Source of the DNA: JAAZBV01 sp964499695
GTDB lineage: Bacteria > Desulfobacterota > DSM-4660 > Desulfatiglandales > HGW-15
Reading direction: 5' to 3'
DNA: 14,423 bases
Assembly: GCA_964499695.1 (NCBI GenBank)
Contig: CAZCMD010000126.1
Coordinates: 1-14,423 of the forward strand
The position numbers and the translations under genes were made by a program. Position 1 is the first letter of the stretch. Every line of letters starts with the position of its first letter. Positions 5,003 through 14,388 of this stretch are shown piece after piece. The notes beneath the pieces are model-generated. The model ran no database searches. It was given only the letters and a program-made list of their open reading frames with translations, and was not told the origin of the DNA.

Positions 5003-8000
5003 ATGAAAGAGATGAATGGTGTGAGGCGTCGCGTAAGAAGGAATTTCGGTAAAATAGGAAAGACTATTGATATTCCGAATCTTATTGAAGTACAGAAGCA
5101 CTCATATGAACGTTTTCTACAAATGGATATTAAACCTGAGGATCGCGAAGATACAGGTCTCCAGAGTCCTTTTAAAAGCGTATTCCCTATTCAGGATTTC
5201 AGCAATACTTCATCACTGGAATTCGTAAAATACTCTTTCGAACCGGCCAAATACGATGAAACAGAATGCCTCAGCAAGGGGATGACCTATGAAGCCCCTC
5301 TGAGGCTTACTGCACGTTTACTGGTTTTTGATACAGATTCTGAAAGCGGGACTAAAAGTATAAGGGACATCAAGGAGCAGGAGATATATTTCGGCACAAT
5401 ACCCATGATGACCCGGAGAGGGACTTTTATCATTAATGGTACGGAAAGAGTCATAGTAAGCCAGCTTCACAGGTCTCCCGGTGTTTTCTTTGATCATGAC
5501 AAGGGAAAGACGCACAGCAGTGGCAAATTATTATATTCAGCCAGAATCATACCCTTAAGGGGGTCATGGCTTGATTTTGAATTTGATCCCAAAGATCTGC
5601 TCCATGTCAGGATAGACAGACGCAGAAAGTTCCCTGCAACCACATTTCTGAAGGCATTGGGCTATTCAACCCGTGAACTGCTTCTGGAATTTTATGATAC
5701 AGAAAAGATCTATATCAGTGAAGAGGGTTGTTTCAGGGATGTAAATTTTGATAACCTTTACAGAAAAAGGCTTACAAAGGATATTTCCGCACCCAATTCC
5801 AAAAAGATCATTGCCAGAGTGGGTGAAAAATATACGAAACGTCTTCACAAGATGCTTGAAACTGCCGGTGTGGACAAGCTCCCGATAAATGTTGAAGATG
5901 TTGAAGGAAGAATACTTATTGATGACCTGATTGACCAGGAAACCGGAGAGGTATTGATTGCACGCAATCAGGCAATCACTGCTCAAAATATTGAGACACT
6001 GTTAACCAAGGGAATAAAAGAGGTCGAATGTCTCGTACTTGATTCCCCCAATGCCAGCTCGACTATCCATGACACCATGCTCCTGGATAAAATTGACAAT
6101 GCTGAAGAGGCAAAGCTTGAGATATACAGGAAGATGAGGCCCAGCAGCCCTCCGACACTGGAGGTTGCAAGCAATTTTTTTAACAATCTCTTTTTTAATA
6201 TCACCTCCTTTGATCTTTCCACAGTTGGGAGGCTCAAACTGAATCACAGGTTGAATTTTGAAGATGTACCTAATGACTTAAGGACACTGAGAAAAGAGGA
6301 TATCATCATTATTGTTAAAGAACTTATCAGGCTGAAAAATACCGAGGCATCTGTAGATGACATAGATAACCTGGGTAACAGACGGGTAAGGGCTGTTGGC
6401 GAATTGCTGGAAAATCAATACAGGATCGGTCTCGTCAGGATGGAACGGGCAATAAAAGAGAGGATGAGCCTTCAGGAGGTGGAAACTTTAATGCCCCATG
6501 ATCTGATCAATTCCAAACCTGTGTCTGCTGTTGTGAAGGAATTCTTCGGAACAAGTCAGCTTTCACAGTTTATGGATCAGACCAATCCTCTTTCTGAAGT
6601 CACCCATAAGAGGAGACTCAGCGCACTCGGGCCGGGAGGCCTTACACGTGAGAGGGCAGGGTTTGAGGTACGTGACGTGCATCCCACCCATTATGGCCGT
6701 ATCTGCCCGATAGAGACACCTGAAGGTCCGAATATAGGTCTCATCGTATCCCTGAGCACATTTGCCAGGGTCAATGAATATGGTTTTATCGAAACACCCT
6801 ACAGGCATGTTGAGAATGGAAAGGTCAGCAAGGAGATATCCTATCTCTCAGCGCTTGATGAAAGGAATTATCCTATAGCTCAGGCAAATGCTCCGCTTAA
6901 CAGCAAAGGTGAATTTATCAACAAAGAGGCAGCAGTCAGGATCGAAGGTGAGGCGATGCGCGCACCTGTTGAAGAGATAAAATATATGGACGTTTCCCCT
7001 GACCAGCTCGTAAGTGTATCTGCCAGCCTGATTCCTTTTCTGGAGCATGATGACGCTAATAGGGCACTTATGGGTTCCAACATGCAACGTCAGGGGGTGC
7101 CTTTGTTAAAGGCAAAAGCACCGCTCATTGGTACCGGTATTGAAGGTGTTGTTGCTAAGGACTCAGGTGTAACAGTTGTTGCCCAGCATGACGGCATCAT
7201 TGAAGATGTTGATTCATCAAGAATTGTAATCAGATCAACAGTCAATGAAGAACAGGAAGAAGAGGTTGAGATCCATAAGCTGATAAAATACCAGAGATCC
7301 AACCAGAATACATGCTACAATCAGAGGCCGATTATTAAACAGGGTGATGTTGTGACAAAAGGTCAGATAATTGCTGACGGCCCTGCTACCGAGATGGGTG
7401 AGCTTGCGCTTGGCCAGAATGTAATGGTCGCATTCATGTCCTGGGGCGGATACAATTTTGAGGATTCAATTATTGTAAGCGAACGTGTCGTAAAGGAAGA
7501 CATATACACCTCAATTCATATTGAAGAATTTGAGGTGGTTTCACGGGATACAAAACTCGGTAAGGAAGAGATCACAAAAGATATACCCAATGTCGGTGAA
7601 GAGGCCCTGAAAAACCTTGATGAAAGCGGTATTATCAAGATCGGGGCAGAGGTAAAGGTAGGAGATATTCTTGTAGGTAAAATCACCCCGAAAGGTGAAA
7701 CGCAGCTTTCACCCGAAGAAAAACTTTTAAGAGCAATATTTGGCGATAAGGCCGGGGATGTAAAAGATACCTCTCTCAGGGTACCTCCGGGAGTTGACGG
7801 CATTGTTATTGATGCAAAAGTCTTTTCAAGAAGGGGTGTTGACAAGGATAAACGCAGTCAGCATATAGAAAAGAAAGAAGTCGCCAAGCTTGAAAAAGAC
7901 AGGTCTGATGAGATAGAGATAGTTGAGAAGAGCGTAAAAGACAGGCTGAAAGAGCTTCTTATTGGGGTCTCTCTTAAGACAAATCTAAAGGATAAAAAAT

Positions 8001-9115
8001 CAGGAAAAACACTTTTAAGCACGAAAAAAGATATAACATCTGAAATAATAGATGAACTTCCTGTAACCGCATGGTCAGGGGCAGATATAAAGGCATCAAT
8101 GGATCTCATAGATAAGGTTGAGGCCGTTATAGAAAAATTCAATAGCCGCGTTGAACATGTAAACAGTATTCTTGAGGACAAAATGGAGAAGCTCAGTATG
8201 GGTGATGAGCTTGCCCCTGGCGTTATCAAGATGGTCAAGGTGTATATCGCTGTAAAAAGAAAATTGTCTGTGGGCGACAAAATGGCGGGTCGTCATGGAA
8301 ATAAAGGTGTACTTTCACGTATACTTCCTGTTGAAGATATGCCCTACTTCGCAGATGGCACACCGGTTGATATTGTATTGAACCCGCTTGGAGTTCCATC
8401 AAGAATGAATGTCGGGCAGGTGCTCGAAGCGCATTTAGGCTGGGCTTCAAGGGCACTTGGAAGGCAGATCGCCAGTGTGCTTGACAACGAAGAGGGGATG
8501 GAGACCCTGAAAAAGACTCTTAAAAATGTATATTCTGCAAAAGAATATAACCAGTATTTCAAGGATATGAGTGATGCTGATCTGGTCTCCTCTGCAAGTC
8601 TCCTTAAGGACGGTGTCCACATGGCCTCACCTGTTTTTGACGGCGTTGAAGAAGAAGAGATACAAAAGAGTCTTGAAAAGGCAGGATTACCTGTAACCGG
8701 GCAATCCATCCTTTATGATGGCAGGACAGGCGAGGCATTTGAACAGCCGGTTACCGTCGGTATCATGTATATACTCAAACTGCATCACCTGGTTGATGAT
8801 AAGATACATGCACGCTCTATCGGGCCATATTCGCTTGTTACCCAGCAGCCGCTTGGAGGCAAGGCGCAGTTTGGCGGTCAGAGGCTTGGTGAAATGGAGG
8901 TCTGGGCAATGGAGGCATATGGAGCAGCCTATTCATTGCAGGAGTTCCTTACAGTTAAGTCCGATGACGTCGCAGGCCGTACACGCATGTACGAACGGAT
9001 TGTAAAGGGAAACAATATACTGGAGTCAGGATTACCGGAATCCTTTAAGGTATTGATAAAGGAATTATTGAGCCTGGGTCTTGAATTCCAGCTTCTTGAA
9101 GATATTAACAGTTGA
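5003..9115 (+). CDS. rpoB: DNA-directed RNA polymerase subunit beta
   Basis: The beta subunit forms one pincer and part of the active centre of RNA polymerase. The 1370-residue protein begins MKEMNGVRRRVRRNFGKIGK after a GGGAGA (4993-4998). The rifampicin pocket, about residues 514-543, reads FFGTSQLSQFMDQTNPLSE and then VTHKRRLSALG. D525, H535 and S540 (E. coli D516, H526, S531) are wild type, so the target looks rifampicin-sensitive. The NTP-contacting GDKMAGRHGNKG lies at 1091-1102, with K1093 and K1101 equivalent to E. coli K1065 and K1073. The C-terminal GGKAQFGGQRLGEMEVWAME contacts beta prime. Length is close to E. coli's 1342 residues and fits a proteobacterial beta subunit. rpoC follows after 73 bases. 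Confidence 0.99.
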   Translation: MKEMNGVRRRVRRNFGKIGKTIDIPNLIEVQKHSYERFLQMDIKPEDREDTGLQSPFKSVFPIQDFSNTSSLEFVKYSFEPAKYDETECLSKGMTYEAPLRLTARLLVFDTDSESGTKSIRDIKEQEIYFGTIPMMTRRGTFIINGTERVIVSQLHRSPGVFFDHDKGKTHSSGKLLYSARIIPLRGSWLDFEFDPKDLLHVRIDRRRKFPATTFLKALGYSTRELLLEFYDTEKIYISEEGCFRDVNFDNLYRKRLTKDISAPNSKKIIARVGEKYTKRLHKMLETAGVDKLPINVEDVEGRILIDDLIDQETGEVLIARNQAITAQNIETLLTKGIKEVECLVLDSPNASSTIHDTMLLDKIDNAEEAKLEIYRKMRPSSPPTLEVASNFFNNLFFNITSFDLSTVGRLKLNHRLNFEDVPNDLRTLRKEDIIIIVKELIRLKNTEASVDDIDNLGNRRVRAVGELLENQYRIGLVRMERAIKERMSLQEVETLMPHDLINSKPVSAVVKEFFGTSQLSQFMDQTNPLSEVTHKRRLSALGPGGLTRERAGFEVRDVHPTHYGRICPIETPEGPNIGLIVSLSTFARVNEYGFIETPYRHVENGKVSKEISYLSALDERNYPIAQANAPLNSKGEFINKEAAVRIEGEAMRAPVEEIKYMDVSPDQLVSVSASLIPFLEHDDANRALMGSNMQRQGVPLLKAKAPLIGTGIEGVVAKDSGVTVVAQHDGIIEDVDSSRIVIRSTVNEEQEEEVEIHKLIKYQRSNQNTCYNQRPIIKQGDVVTKGQIIADGPATEMGELALGQNVMVAFMSWGGYNFEDSIIVSERVVKEDIYTSIHIEEFEVVSRDTKLGKEEITKDIPNVGEEALKNLDESGIIKIGAEVKVGDILVGKITPKGETQLSPEEKLLRAIFGDKAGDVKDTSLRVPPGVDGIVIDAKVFSRRGVDKDKRSQHIEKKEVAKLEKDRSDEIEIVEKSVKDRLKELLIGVSLKTNLKDKKSGKTLLSTKKDITSEIIDELPVTAWSGADIKASMDLIDKVEAVIEKFNSRVEHVNSILEDKMEKLSMGDELAPGVIKMVKVYIAVKRKLSVGDKMAGRHGNKGVLSRILPVEDMPYFADGTPVDIVLNPLGVPSRMNVGQVLEAHLGWASRALGRQIASVLDNEEGMETLKKTLKNVYSAKEYNQYFKDMSDADLVSSASLLKDGVHMASPVFDGVEEEEIQKSLEKAGLPVTGQSILYDGRTGEAFEQPVTVGIMYILKLHHLVDDKIHARSIGPYSLVTQQPLGGKAQFGGQRLGEMEVWAMEAYGAAYSLQEFLTVKSDDVAGRTRMYERIVKGNNILESGLPESFKVLIKELLSLGLEFQLLEDINS

Positions 9116-9153
9116 TCATAATAATGGTTTTAAATGAGCAATTTTATTACTGT

Positions 9154-9170
9154 AAAAATCGATAATTTTT
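9154..9170 (+). other. A+T-rich hairpin in the rpoB-rpoC gap
   Basis: AAAAAT (9154-9159) and ATTTTT (9165-9170) are complementary around loop CGATA. The stem is all A-T pairs and so is weak. It lies in the 73-base spacer just before the strong rpoC ribosome-binding run GGGAGGAG (9178-9185). A function is not evident, and it may simply reflect low G+C spacer sequence. Confidence 0.2.
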
Positions 9171-9188
9171 CAAATATGGGAGGAGACA

Positions 9189-12100
9189 TTGGAAGAACTA
9201 TATAACTTCTTTACGAAGCCAAAGGATCCATCAAGTTATCACGCTGTAAGGATCTCACTGTCATCCCCTGAAATGATCCTTGAACGGTCTTATGGAGAGG
9301 TCAAGAAACCTGAGACCATCAATTATCGTACTTTCAAACCTGAAAGGGACGGTCTTTTTTGTTCAAAGATATTCGGCCCCATTAAGGACTATGAATGTAA
9401 CTGCGGCAAATACAAGAGGATGAAACACCGTGGTATCATATGCGAAAAGTGCGGTGTTGAGGTTATCCAGTCCAAGGTGCGCAGAGAGCGTATGGGCCAT
9501 ATCAAGCTTGCCTCTCCTGTTGCACATATATGGTTTTTAAAATGCCTTCCCTCCAAGATCGGTAATCTTCTGGATCTCACCTTAAAAGATCTGGAAAGGG
9601 TCCTCTATTTTGAAAACTTTATCATCATAGATCCTAAGGATACACCACTCGTCAGAGGCTCTCTTTTGAATGACGAGCAGCTTTACAAGGCAAGGGAAGA
9701 TTTCAGTGACAGGTTTGAATATGGTATTGGGGCTGAAGCGATCCAGAAAATGCTTATTGCCCTGAACCTGGATGAGCTGTCAGTAACCCTGAGAGAGGAG
9801 ATGATCAGCACCAGGTCTGAGGCAAAGAGGAAAAAGCTTACAAAACGTCTCAAGGTCATTGATGCCTTTAAGGAATCCAAAAACAAACCGGAATGGACCA
9901 TAATGAATGTTATTCCGGTTCTTCCTCCGGATCTCAGGCCTCTGGTTCCATTAGATGGCGGCAGGTTTGCCACATCCGATCTGAATGATCTGTACCGCAG
10001 GGTAATAAACAGAAACAACAGGCTGAAAAGACTACTTGAACTGAATGCCCCTGATATAATTGTACGTAATGAAAAGAGGATGCTTCAGGAAGCAGTGGAT
10101 GTGCTTTTTGATAACGGAAGAAGAGGAAAGGTTGTTACCGGCGCTAATAAACGTCCCTTCAAGTCACTGAGCGATATGCTTAAAGGCAAACAGGGGCGTT
10201 TCAGGCAGAACCTGCTTGGAAAACGTGTCGACTATTCAGGCCGTTCAGTTATCGTTGTTGGCCCTGATCTGAGGCTGCATCAATGCGGTCTCCCGAAAAA
10301 GATGGCGCTGGAACTGTTCAAGCCGTTTATTTACAACAAGCTTGATGAAAAGGGTTTTGCCACGACAATCAAGTCTGCCAAGAAGATGGTGGAAAGGGAA
10401 ACCCCCGAGGTATGGGATGCACTTGATGATGTTGTTAAAGAATACTGCATCCTGCTAAATCGTGCTCCGACACTTCACAGGCTTGGCATTCAGGCATTTG
10501 AACCAATACTTGTTGAAGGGAAAGCCATTCAACTGCATCCTCTCGTATGTACTGCATTTAATGCAGACTTTGACGGTGACCAGATGGCAGTCCATGTGCC
10601 GCTTTCTATTGAGGCACAGGTTGAGGCAAGGGTTCTCATGATGTCAACCAATAATATCCTATCGCCTGCTGACGGAACGCCTATTATCGTCCCGAGCCAG
10701 GATATTGTTCTTGGAATCTATTACATGACAAGGGACAGAATATTCAGCAAGGGCGAGGGTATGATCTTCGCCAATCCTGATGAAGTCAGGATAGCCTATG
10801 ATGCCAAGGCCCTTGCATTACATGCGAAGATAAAGGTAAGAATTAATGACAAAATAGAAGAAACCACAACAGGAAGAGTATTATTGAGTGAAATATTGCC
10901 TGATGAATTGCCATTTTCCTTGATCAATCAGGTCATGACTAAAAAGAAGCTGGTCAATCTGGTAAATGAATGTTACAGGCGGGCAGGAATTAAAGCTACC
11001 GTTATTCTTTCGGACAGACTCAAGGATATGGGGTACAAATATAGTACAATATCAGGAACATCAATCAGTATTAAAGATGTTACTATCCCGTCTAAGAAAG
11101 GTGCAATAATTGAAGACGCCGAAAAGGAAATTAAAAAAATTGAAGACCAGTATAAAGGTGGTCTGATTACAAACGGCGAAAAGATAAATAAGGCAGTTGA
11201 TATCTGGACCCAGGCAAATGATCTGATCACATCAGAAATGATGACTGAGATGGGCATTGAAGAAATAACTGCTCCGGACGGAAGTCTTAGAAAGACAGAG
11301 AGTTTCAACTCCATTTATATGATGTCGGATTCAGGTTCCAGAGGCAGCAAGGATCAGATGAGACAGTTGGCTGGAATGAGGGGTCTCATGGTTAAGCCAT
11401 CCGGAGAAATCATTGAAACGCCAATTACATCAAACTTTAGAGAAGGCCTTACCGTACTCCAGTATTTTATATCTACTCACGGTGCCAGAAAAGGTCTTGC
11501 TGATACCGCTCTTAAGACAGCTAATTCAGGATACCTAACACGAAGGCTTGTTGATGTTGCACAGGATGCTGTTATAACGCAGGATGATTGCGGAACAGTA
11601 GATGGTATTTGGGTAACCTCCCTTATGGAAGGTGGTGAGATTATTCAACGGGTTAGTGAAAGGATACTTGGCAGGGTTGTTCTTGAAGATGTCTATGATC
11701 CTATCACAAATGAACTTCTTATTCCTGCAAATGAATTGATTGATGAAGCCAAGGTTAAACTGATTGAAGATGCAGGGCTTGAGAAGGTTTTAATTCGTTC
11801 TGTACTCACTTGTCAGTCAAAAGACGGTGTTTGTAAAAAATGTTATGGTCGAGATCTTGCCCATGGCCATGAGGTGAATATTGGAGAGGCTGTAGGGATC
11901 ATCGCTGCCCAATCAATCGGTGAACCAGGCACTCAGCTCACCATGAGAACCTTCCATATCGGTGGTACAGCCAGCAAGAGGGTTGAACAGACCACTATTC
12001 AGACAAGGAATGAAGGCAAGGTCAGCTTTATTGACCTTAAAACAGTCAAGAATGCCGAAGGCAGCCATATTGTCATGAACAGAAATGGTGAGATAGCCAT

Positions 12101-13265
12101 TTTAAGTGCAGGCGGCCGTGAAATAGAGAGGTATCCTGTTACCTATGGTGCAATCCTGAAGGTAAAGGATGGGCAGGCTATAAAGGCAAGTCAGATACTA
12201 GCAGAATGGGATCCCTATACCATACCGATACTTACAGAGGTTGAAGGTACTATTAAATTTGGTGATGTTATTGATAGCGAAACCATGCAGGAAAAACGGG
12301 ATAATGTAACAGGAAGGATCAGCCGTTTTATTATTGAATCAAGACAGGGGGAGCTCCGCCCAAGGATATCAATAAAAGATACGGAGAATAAAACCGTAAA
12401 CCTGCCGGGTTCAACAAAGGGGCAGGCACGTTATCATTTGCCCATAGGTGCCATCATAATGGTAAATGAGGGTGACTCGGTTAAGGCTGGTACTGTTTTA
12501 GCTAGGATACCAAGAGAAACCACAAAGACAAAGGATATCACTGGGGGCTTACCGAGGGTTGCTGAGCTATTTGAGGTAAGAAAACCCAAAGAAAACGCTA
12601 TCTTAAGTGAAATTGACGGTACGGTGACCTTTGGCCAGTACAGTAAAGGACGAAGAAGGGTTATAATCACCCCTGAAACAGGCGAACCGGTTGATTATTT
12701 TATTACAAAGGGAAAGCACGTCAGTGTTCTTGAAGGCGATTATGTAAGGGCTGGTGAACCTCTTATGGATGGTTCTGCAAATCCCCATGATATCCTGAAG
12801 ATAAGAGGTCTTAAGGAGCTTGCAAAATACCTGGTAAATGAAGTTCAGGAGGTTTACAGGCTCCAGGGTGTTTCTATAAATGATAAACATATAGAGGTAA
12901 TCGTAAAACAGATGCTGCGCCAGGTAACTGTCAAGGATGTAGGTTCTTCAGGATTTTTACTTGGTGAGCAGGTTGAAAAATGGAAATTTGAAGAGGAAAA
13001 CAGCAGTCTTATTGAAAAGGGTGGTGTCCCGGCAACAGCCGAACCGCTTCTTTTAGGAATTACAAAGGCCTCCTTAAGTACCGAGAGTTTTATTTCGGCG
13101 GCCTCTTTCCAGGAGACAACAAAGGTACTTTCAGATGCAAGTATTGCAGGTAAAGTTGACCGATTAAAAGGTTTAAAAGAAAATGTTATCATGGGGAGGT
13201 TAATCCCTGCTGGTACAGGTATAAAAGAGTACAGGGATCTTGATATAACTGTGTCAAATAACTAG
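9189..13265 (+). CDS. rpoC: DNA-directed RNA polymerase subunit beta prime, TTG start
   Basis: The beta prime subunit supplies the catalytic magnesium site and the clamp of RNA polymerase. The 1358-residue protein has the N-terminal zinc site C70, C72, C85, C88 (CNCGKYKRMKHRGIICEKC). The catalytic NADFDGDQMAVH has Mg-binding D460, D462 and D464, the same numbers as in E. coli. A second zinc site uses C801, C875, C882 and C885. The trigger-loop region GEPGTQLTMRTFHIGGTAS follows. The TTG at 9189 is chosen because GGGAGGAG (9178-9185) sits just upstream and the resulting (M)EELYNFFTKPKDP is the expected N-terminus. Length is near E. coli's 1407. No frameshift or insertion beyond family variation was seen. 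Confidence 0.99.
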   Translation: MEELYNFFTKPKDPSSYHAVRISLSSPEMILERSYGEVKKPETINYRTFKPERDGLFCSKIFGPIKDYECNCGKYKRMKHRGIICEKCGVEVIQSKVRRERMGHIKLASPVAHIWFLKCLPSKIGNLLDLTLKDLERVLYFENFIIIDPKDTPLVRGSLLNDEQLYKAREDFSDRFEYGIGAEAIQKMLIALNLDELSVTLREEMISTRSEAKRKKLTKRLKVIDAFKESKNKPEWTIMNVIPVLPPDLRPLVPLDGGRFATSDLNDLYRRVINRNNRLKRLLELNAPDIIVRNEKRMLQEAVDVLFDNGRRGKVVTGANKRPFKSLSDMLKGKQGRFRQNLLGKRVDYSGRSVIVVGPDLRLHQCGLPKKMALELFKPFIYNKLDEKGFATTIKSAKKMVERETPEVWDALDDVVKEYCILLNRAPTLHRLGIQAFEPILVEGKAIQLHPLVCTAFNADFDGDQMAVHVPLSIEAQVEARVLMMSTNNILSPADGTPIIVPSQDIVLGIYYMTRDRIFSKGEGMIFANPDEVRIAYDAKALALHAKIKVRINDKIEETTTGRVLLSEILPDELPFSLINQVMTKKKLVNLVNECYRRAGIKATVILSDRLKDMGYKYSTISGTSISIKDVTIPSKKGAIIEDAEKEIKKIEDQYKGGLITNGEKINKAVDIWTQANDLITSEMMTEMGIEEITAPDGSLRKTESFNSIYMMSDSGSRGSKDQMRQLAGMRGLMVKPSGEIIETPITSNFREGLTVLQYFISTHGARKGLADTALKTANSGYLTRRLVDVAQDAVITQDDCGTVDGIWVTSLMEGGEIIQRVSERILGRVVLEDVYDPITNELLIPANELIDEAKVKLIEDAGLEKVLIRSVLTCQSKDGVCKKCYGRDLAHGHEVNIGEAVGIIAAQSIGEPGTQLTMRTFHIGGTASKRVEQTTIQTRNEGKVSFIDLKTVKNAEGSHIVMNRNGEIAILSAGGREIERYPVTYGAILKVKDGQAIKASQILAEWDPYTIPILTEVEGTIKFGDVIDSETMQEKRDNVTGRISRFIIESRQGELRPRISIKDTENKTVNLPGSTKGQARYHLPIGAIIMVNEGDSVKAGTVLARIPRETTKTKDITGGLPRVAELFEVRKPKENAILSEIDGTVTFGQYSKGRRRVIITPETGEPVDYFITKGKHVSVLEGDYVRAGEPLMDGSANPHDILKIRGLKELAKYLVNEVQEVYRLQGVSINDKHIEVIVKQMLRQVTVKDVGSSGFLLGEQVEKWKFEEENSSLIEKGGVPATAEPLLLGITKASLSTESFISAASFQETTKVLSDASIAGKVDRLKGLKENVIMGRLIPAGTGIKEYRDLDITVSNN

Positions 13266-13343
13266 GTAAATTTTGTATTATGATGTTGATCGGAAAAAAG
13301 AGAAAAATATTCAGATGAAATTTAAAAATTAAACAAAAATTAC

Positions 13344-13366
13344 TTGACAATTTCCGATAATGTCAA
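13344..13366. repeat. inverted repeat overlapping the rpsL promoter
   Basis: TTGACA (13344-13349) and TGTCAA (13361-13366) are perfect 6-base complements separated by 11 bases. The left arm coincides with the candidate -35 box and the right arm ends one base before the candidate -10 box. A dimeric regulator bound here would cover the promoter; as RNA it would be a small hairpin only if transcription starts upstream. No particular regulator is suggested by the sequence. Confidence 0.4.
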
Positions 13367-13372
13367 TAAAAA
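13344..13372 (+). promoter_or_regulatory. candidate sigma-70 promoter for rpsL-rpsG
   Basis: A consensus -35 box TTGACA (13344-13349) is followed after 17 bases by TAAAAA (13367-13372), a 4-of-6 match to the -10 box, inside a strongly A+T-rich upstream region. It lies about 80 bases before the rpsL start in the 185-base gap after rpoC, where the str operon would be expected to have its own promoter. TTGACA is also the left arm of an inverted repeat, with TGTCAA at 13361-13366, so it may instead be, or also be, an operator or hairpin. Confidence 0.45.
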
Positions 13373-13413
13373 GAATGATTTTTTGATTTAAGTATTTTGA
13401 CGTTTTTCATGAA

Positions 13414-13426
13414 TTGATTGAATCAA
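13414..13426. repeat. short palindrome upstream of rpsL
   Basis: TTGATT-G-AATCAA (13414-13426) is a perfect palindrome of 6-base arms with a single central base. It lies between the candidate promoter and the rpsL Shine-Dalgarno run AAGGAAGGG (13431-13439), so it would sit in the 5' leader. The one-base spacer makes an RNA hairpin unlikely and suits DNA binding better, but A+T-rich palindromes of this size also arise by chance. Confidence 0.3.
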
Positions 13427-13450
13427 GTTAAAGGAAGGGCAAAAGATAGT

Positions 13451-13828
13451 ATGCCAACTATAAACCAGTTAATTAGAAAAGGACGAAAGCAGTCCAGGAA
13501 AAAGGATAAGACTCCTGCACTTGGTGCATGTCCTCAGAAAAGAGGGGTATGTGTCAGGGTATATACATCTACTCCCAAGAAACCTAATTCAGCATTAAGG
13601 AAAGTTGCCAGGGTAAGATTGACAAATGGCATGGAAGTAACTTCCTATATACCTGGTGTGGGTCATAATCTCCAGGAGCACTCCGTTGTTTTGATACGCG
13701 GTGGCCGCGTTAAAGACCTTCCCGGTGTCCGCTACCACATACTTAGAGGTACTATGGATACCTCAGGTGTGGAAGATAGAAGGCAGGGCCGTTCAAAATA
13801 CGGCGCCAAAAAGCCCAAAGCGATTTAG
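13451..13828 (+). CDS. rpsL: 30S ribosomal protein S12
   Basis: S12 lies at the decoding centre and affects accuracy of codon reading. The 125-residue protein starts MPTINQLIRKGRKQ and carries CPQKRGVCVRVYTSTPKKP (27-45), which leads into NSALRK, and the GGRVKDLPGVRYH loop. K43 and K88, the usual streptomycin-resistance positions, are wild type, and D89, the residue methylthiolated by RimO in E. coli, is present. The ATG at 13451 is chosen because it gives the standard N-terminus behind AAGGAAGGG. The frame is open further back to a TTG at 13418, but those 11 residues match nothing in S12. rpsG follows after 15 bases. Confidence 0.98.
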   Translation: MPTINQLIRKGRKQSRKKDKTPALGACPQKRGVCVRVYTSTPKKPNSALRKVARVRLTNGMEVTSYIPGVGHNLQEHSVVLIRGGRVKDLPGVRYHILRGTMDTSGVEDRRQGRSKYGAKKPKAI

Positions 13829-13843
13829 TCTACAGGAGCAGCT

Positions 13844-14314
13844 ATGCCAAGAAAAAGGTTGATAGTAAAAAGAGAGATAACCCTTGACCCTAAATTCAAG
13901 AGTCAGCTTTTAGCTAAATTTATAAATTGTATGATGGAAAGAGGTAAAAAGAGCCTTTCTCAGTCAATACTCTATGAGTCATTTGATATTATAAAAGAAA
14001 AAACACAGGAAGATCCCTTATCCGTATTTCAGAAGGCTATTAACAATGTGAAGCCTCTGGTAGAAGTAAGGTCAAGAAGGGTTGGCGGCTCAACCTATCA
14101 GGTGCCCACAGAAGTAAGAGCAAACAGAAGTCAGGCGCTTGGAATCAGGTGGTTGCTTACCTTTTCAAGAGCCAGGGGAGAAAAAAGTATGCCTGCTAAA
14201 CTTGCCGGTGAACTGATGGATGCGGCCCAGAAAAAGGGTGCAGCGATCAAAAAGAAGGAAGATACCCATCGAATGGCTGAAGCCAACAAGGCCTTTGCTC
14301 ATTATCGCTGGTAA
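13844..14314 (+). CDS. rpsG: 30S ribosomal protein S7
   Basis: S7 nucleates assembly of the 30S head and contacts E-site tRNA; in E. coli it also represses the str operon by binding the rpsL-rpsG spacer. The 156-residue protein starts MPRKRLIVKREITLDPKF and contains the signature VEVRSRRVGGSTYQVPTEVR (73-92). It ends in the highly conserved REDTHRMAEANKAF-type tail (here KEDTHRMAEANKAFAHYRW). AGGAG (13834-13838) precedes the ATG. The spacer from rpsL is only 15 bases, which leaves little room for an E. coli-type S7 site. The next gene is a tuf start, not fusA, which is unusual for this cluster. Confidence 0.98.
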   Translation: MPRKRLIVKREITLDPKFKSQLLAKFINCMMERGKKSLSQSILYESFDIIKEKTQEDPLSVFQKAINNVKPLVEVRSRRVGGSTYQVPTEVRANRSQALGIRWLLTFSRARGEKSMPAKLAGELMDAAQKKGAAIKKKEDTHRMAEANKAFAHYRW

Positions 14315-14346
14315 TTGTTTGAAATATGCGAATAGAAACTGATAGA

Positions 14347-14352
14347 TATAAT
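14347..14352 (+). promoter_or_regulatory. possible -10 box for the downstream tuf
   Basis: TATAAT is a perfect -10 hexamer in the 74-base gap before the second tuf. No acceptable -35 box was found 16-18 bases upstream and there is no extended TGn motif. It is therefore only a weak hint that tuf has its own promoter here, which would make sense if fusA has been lost from the operon. Confidence 0.2.
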
Positions 14353-14388
14353 AATTTTTTTCATTATTGCTTATAAAGGGGGATAGCG

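Noticed and set aside
6542..6631. Possible rifampicin-resistance change in rpoB (T527 where E. coli has N518).
   Set aside because: The main resistance positions equivalent to D516, H526 and S531 are wild type, and a Thr here looks like ordinary lineage variation.
7858..8280. A 140-codon minus-strand open frame opposite rpoB.
   Set aside because: Its Ser/Phe/Ile-rich composition is what the reverse complement of this coding sequence gives. It overlaps a region needed for beta subunit function and shows no start signal of note.
8715..9005. A 96-codon open frame on the plus strand inside rpoB.
   Set aside because: It lies wholly within the conserved C-terminal coding part of rpoB in another frame, lacks a ribosome-binding site and resembles no family I know.
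13418..13450. An 11-codon N-terminal extension of rpsL from a TTG.
   Set aside because: It would place the AAGGAAGGG ribosome-binding run inside the coding region, and S12 proteins start MPT/MAT at the ATG at 13451.
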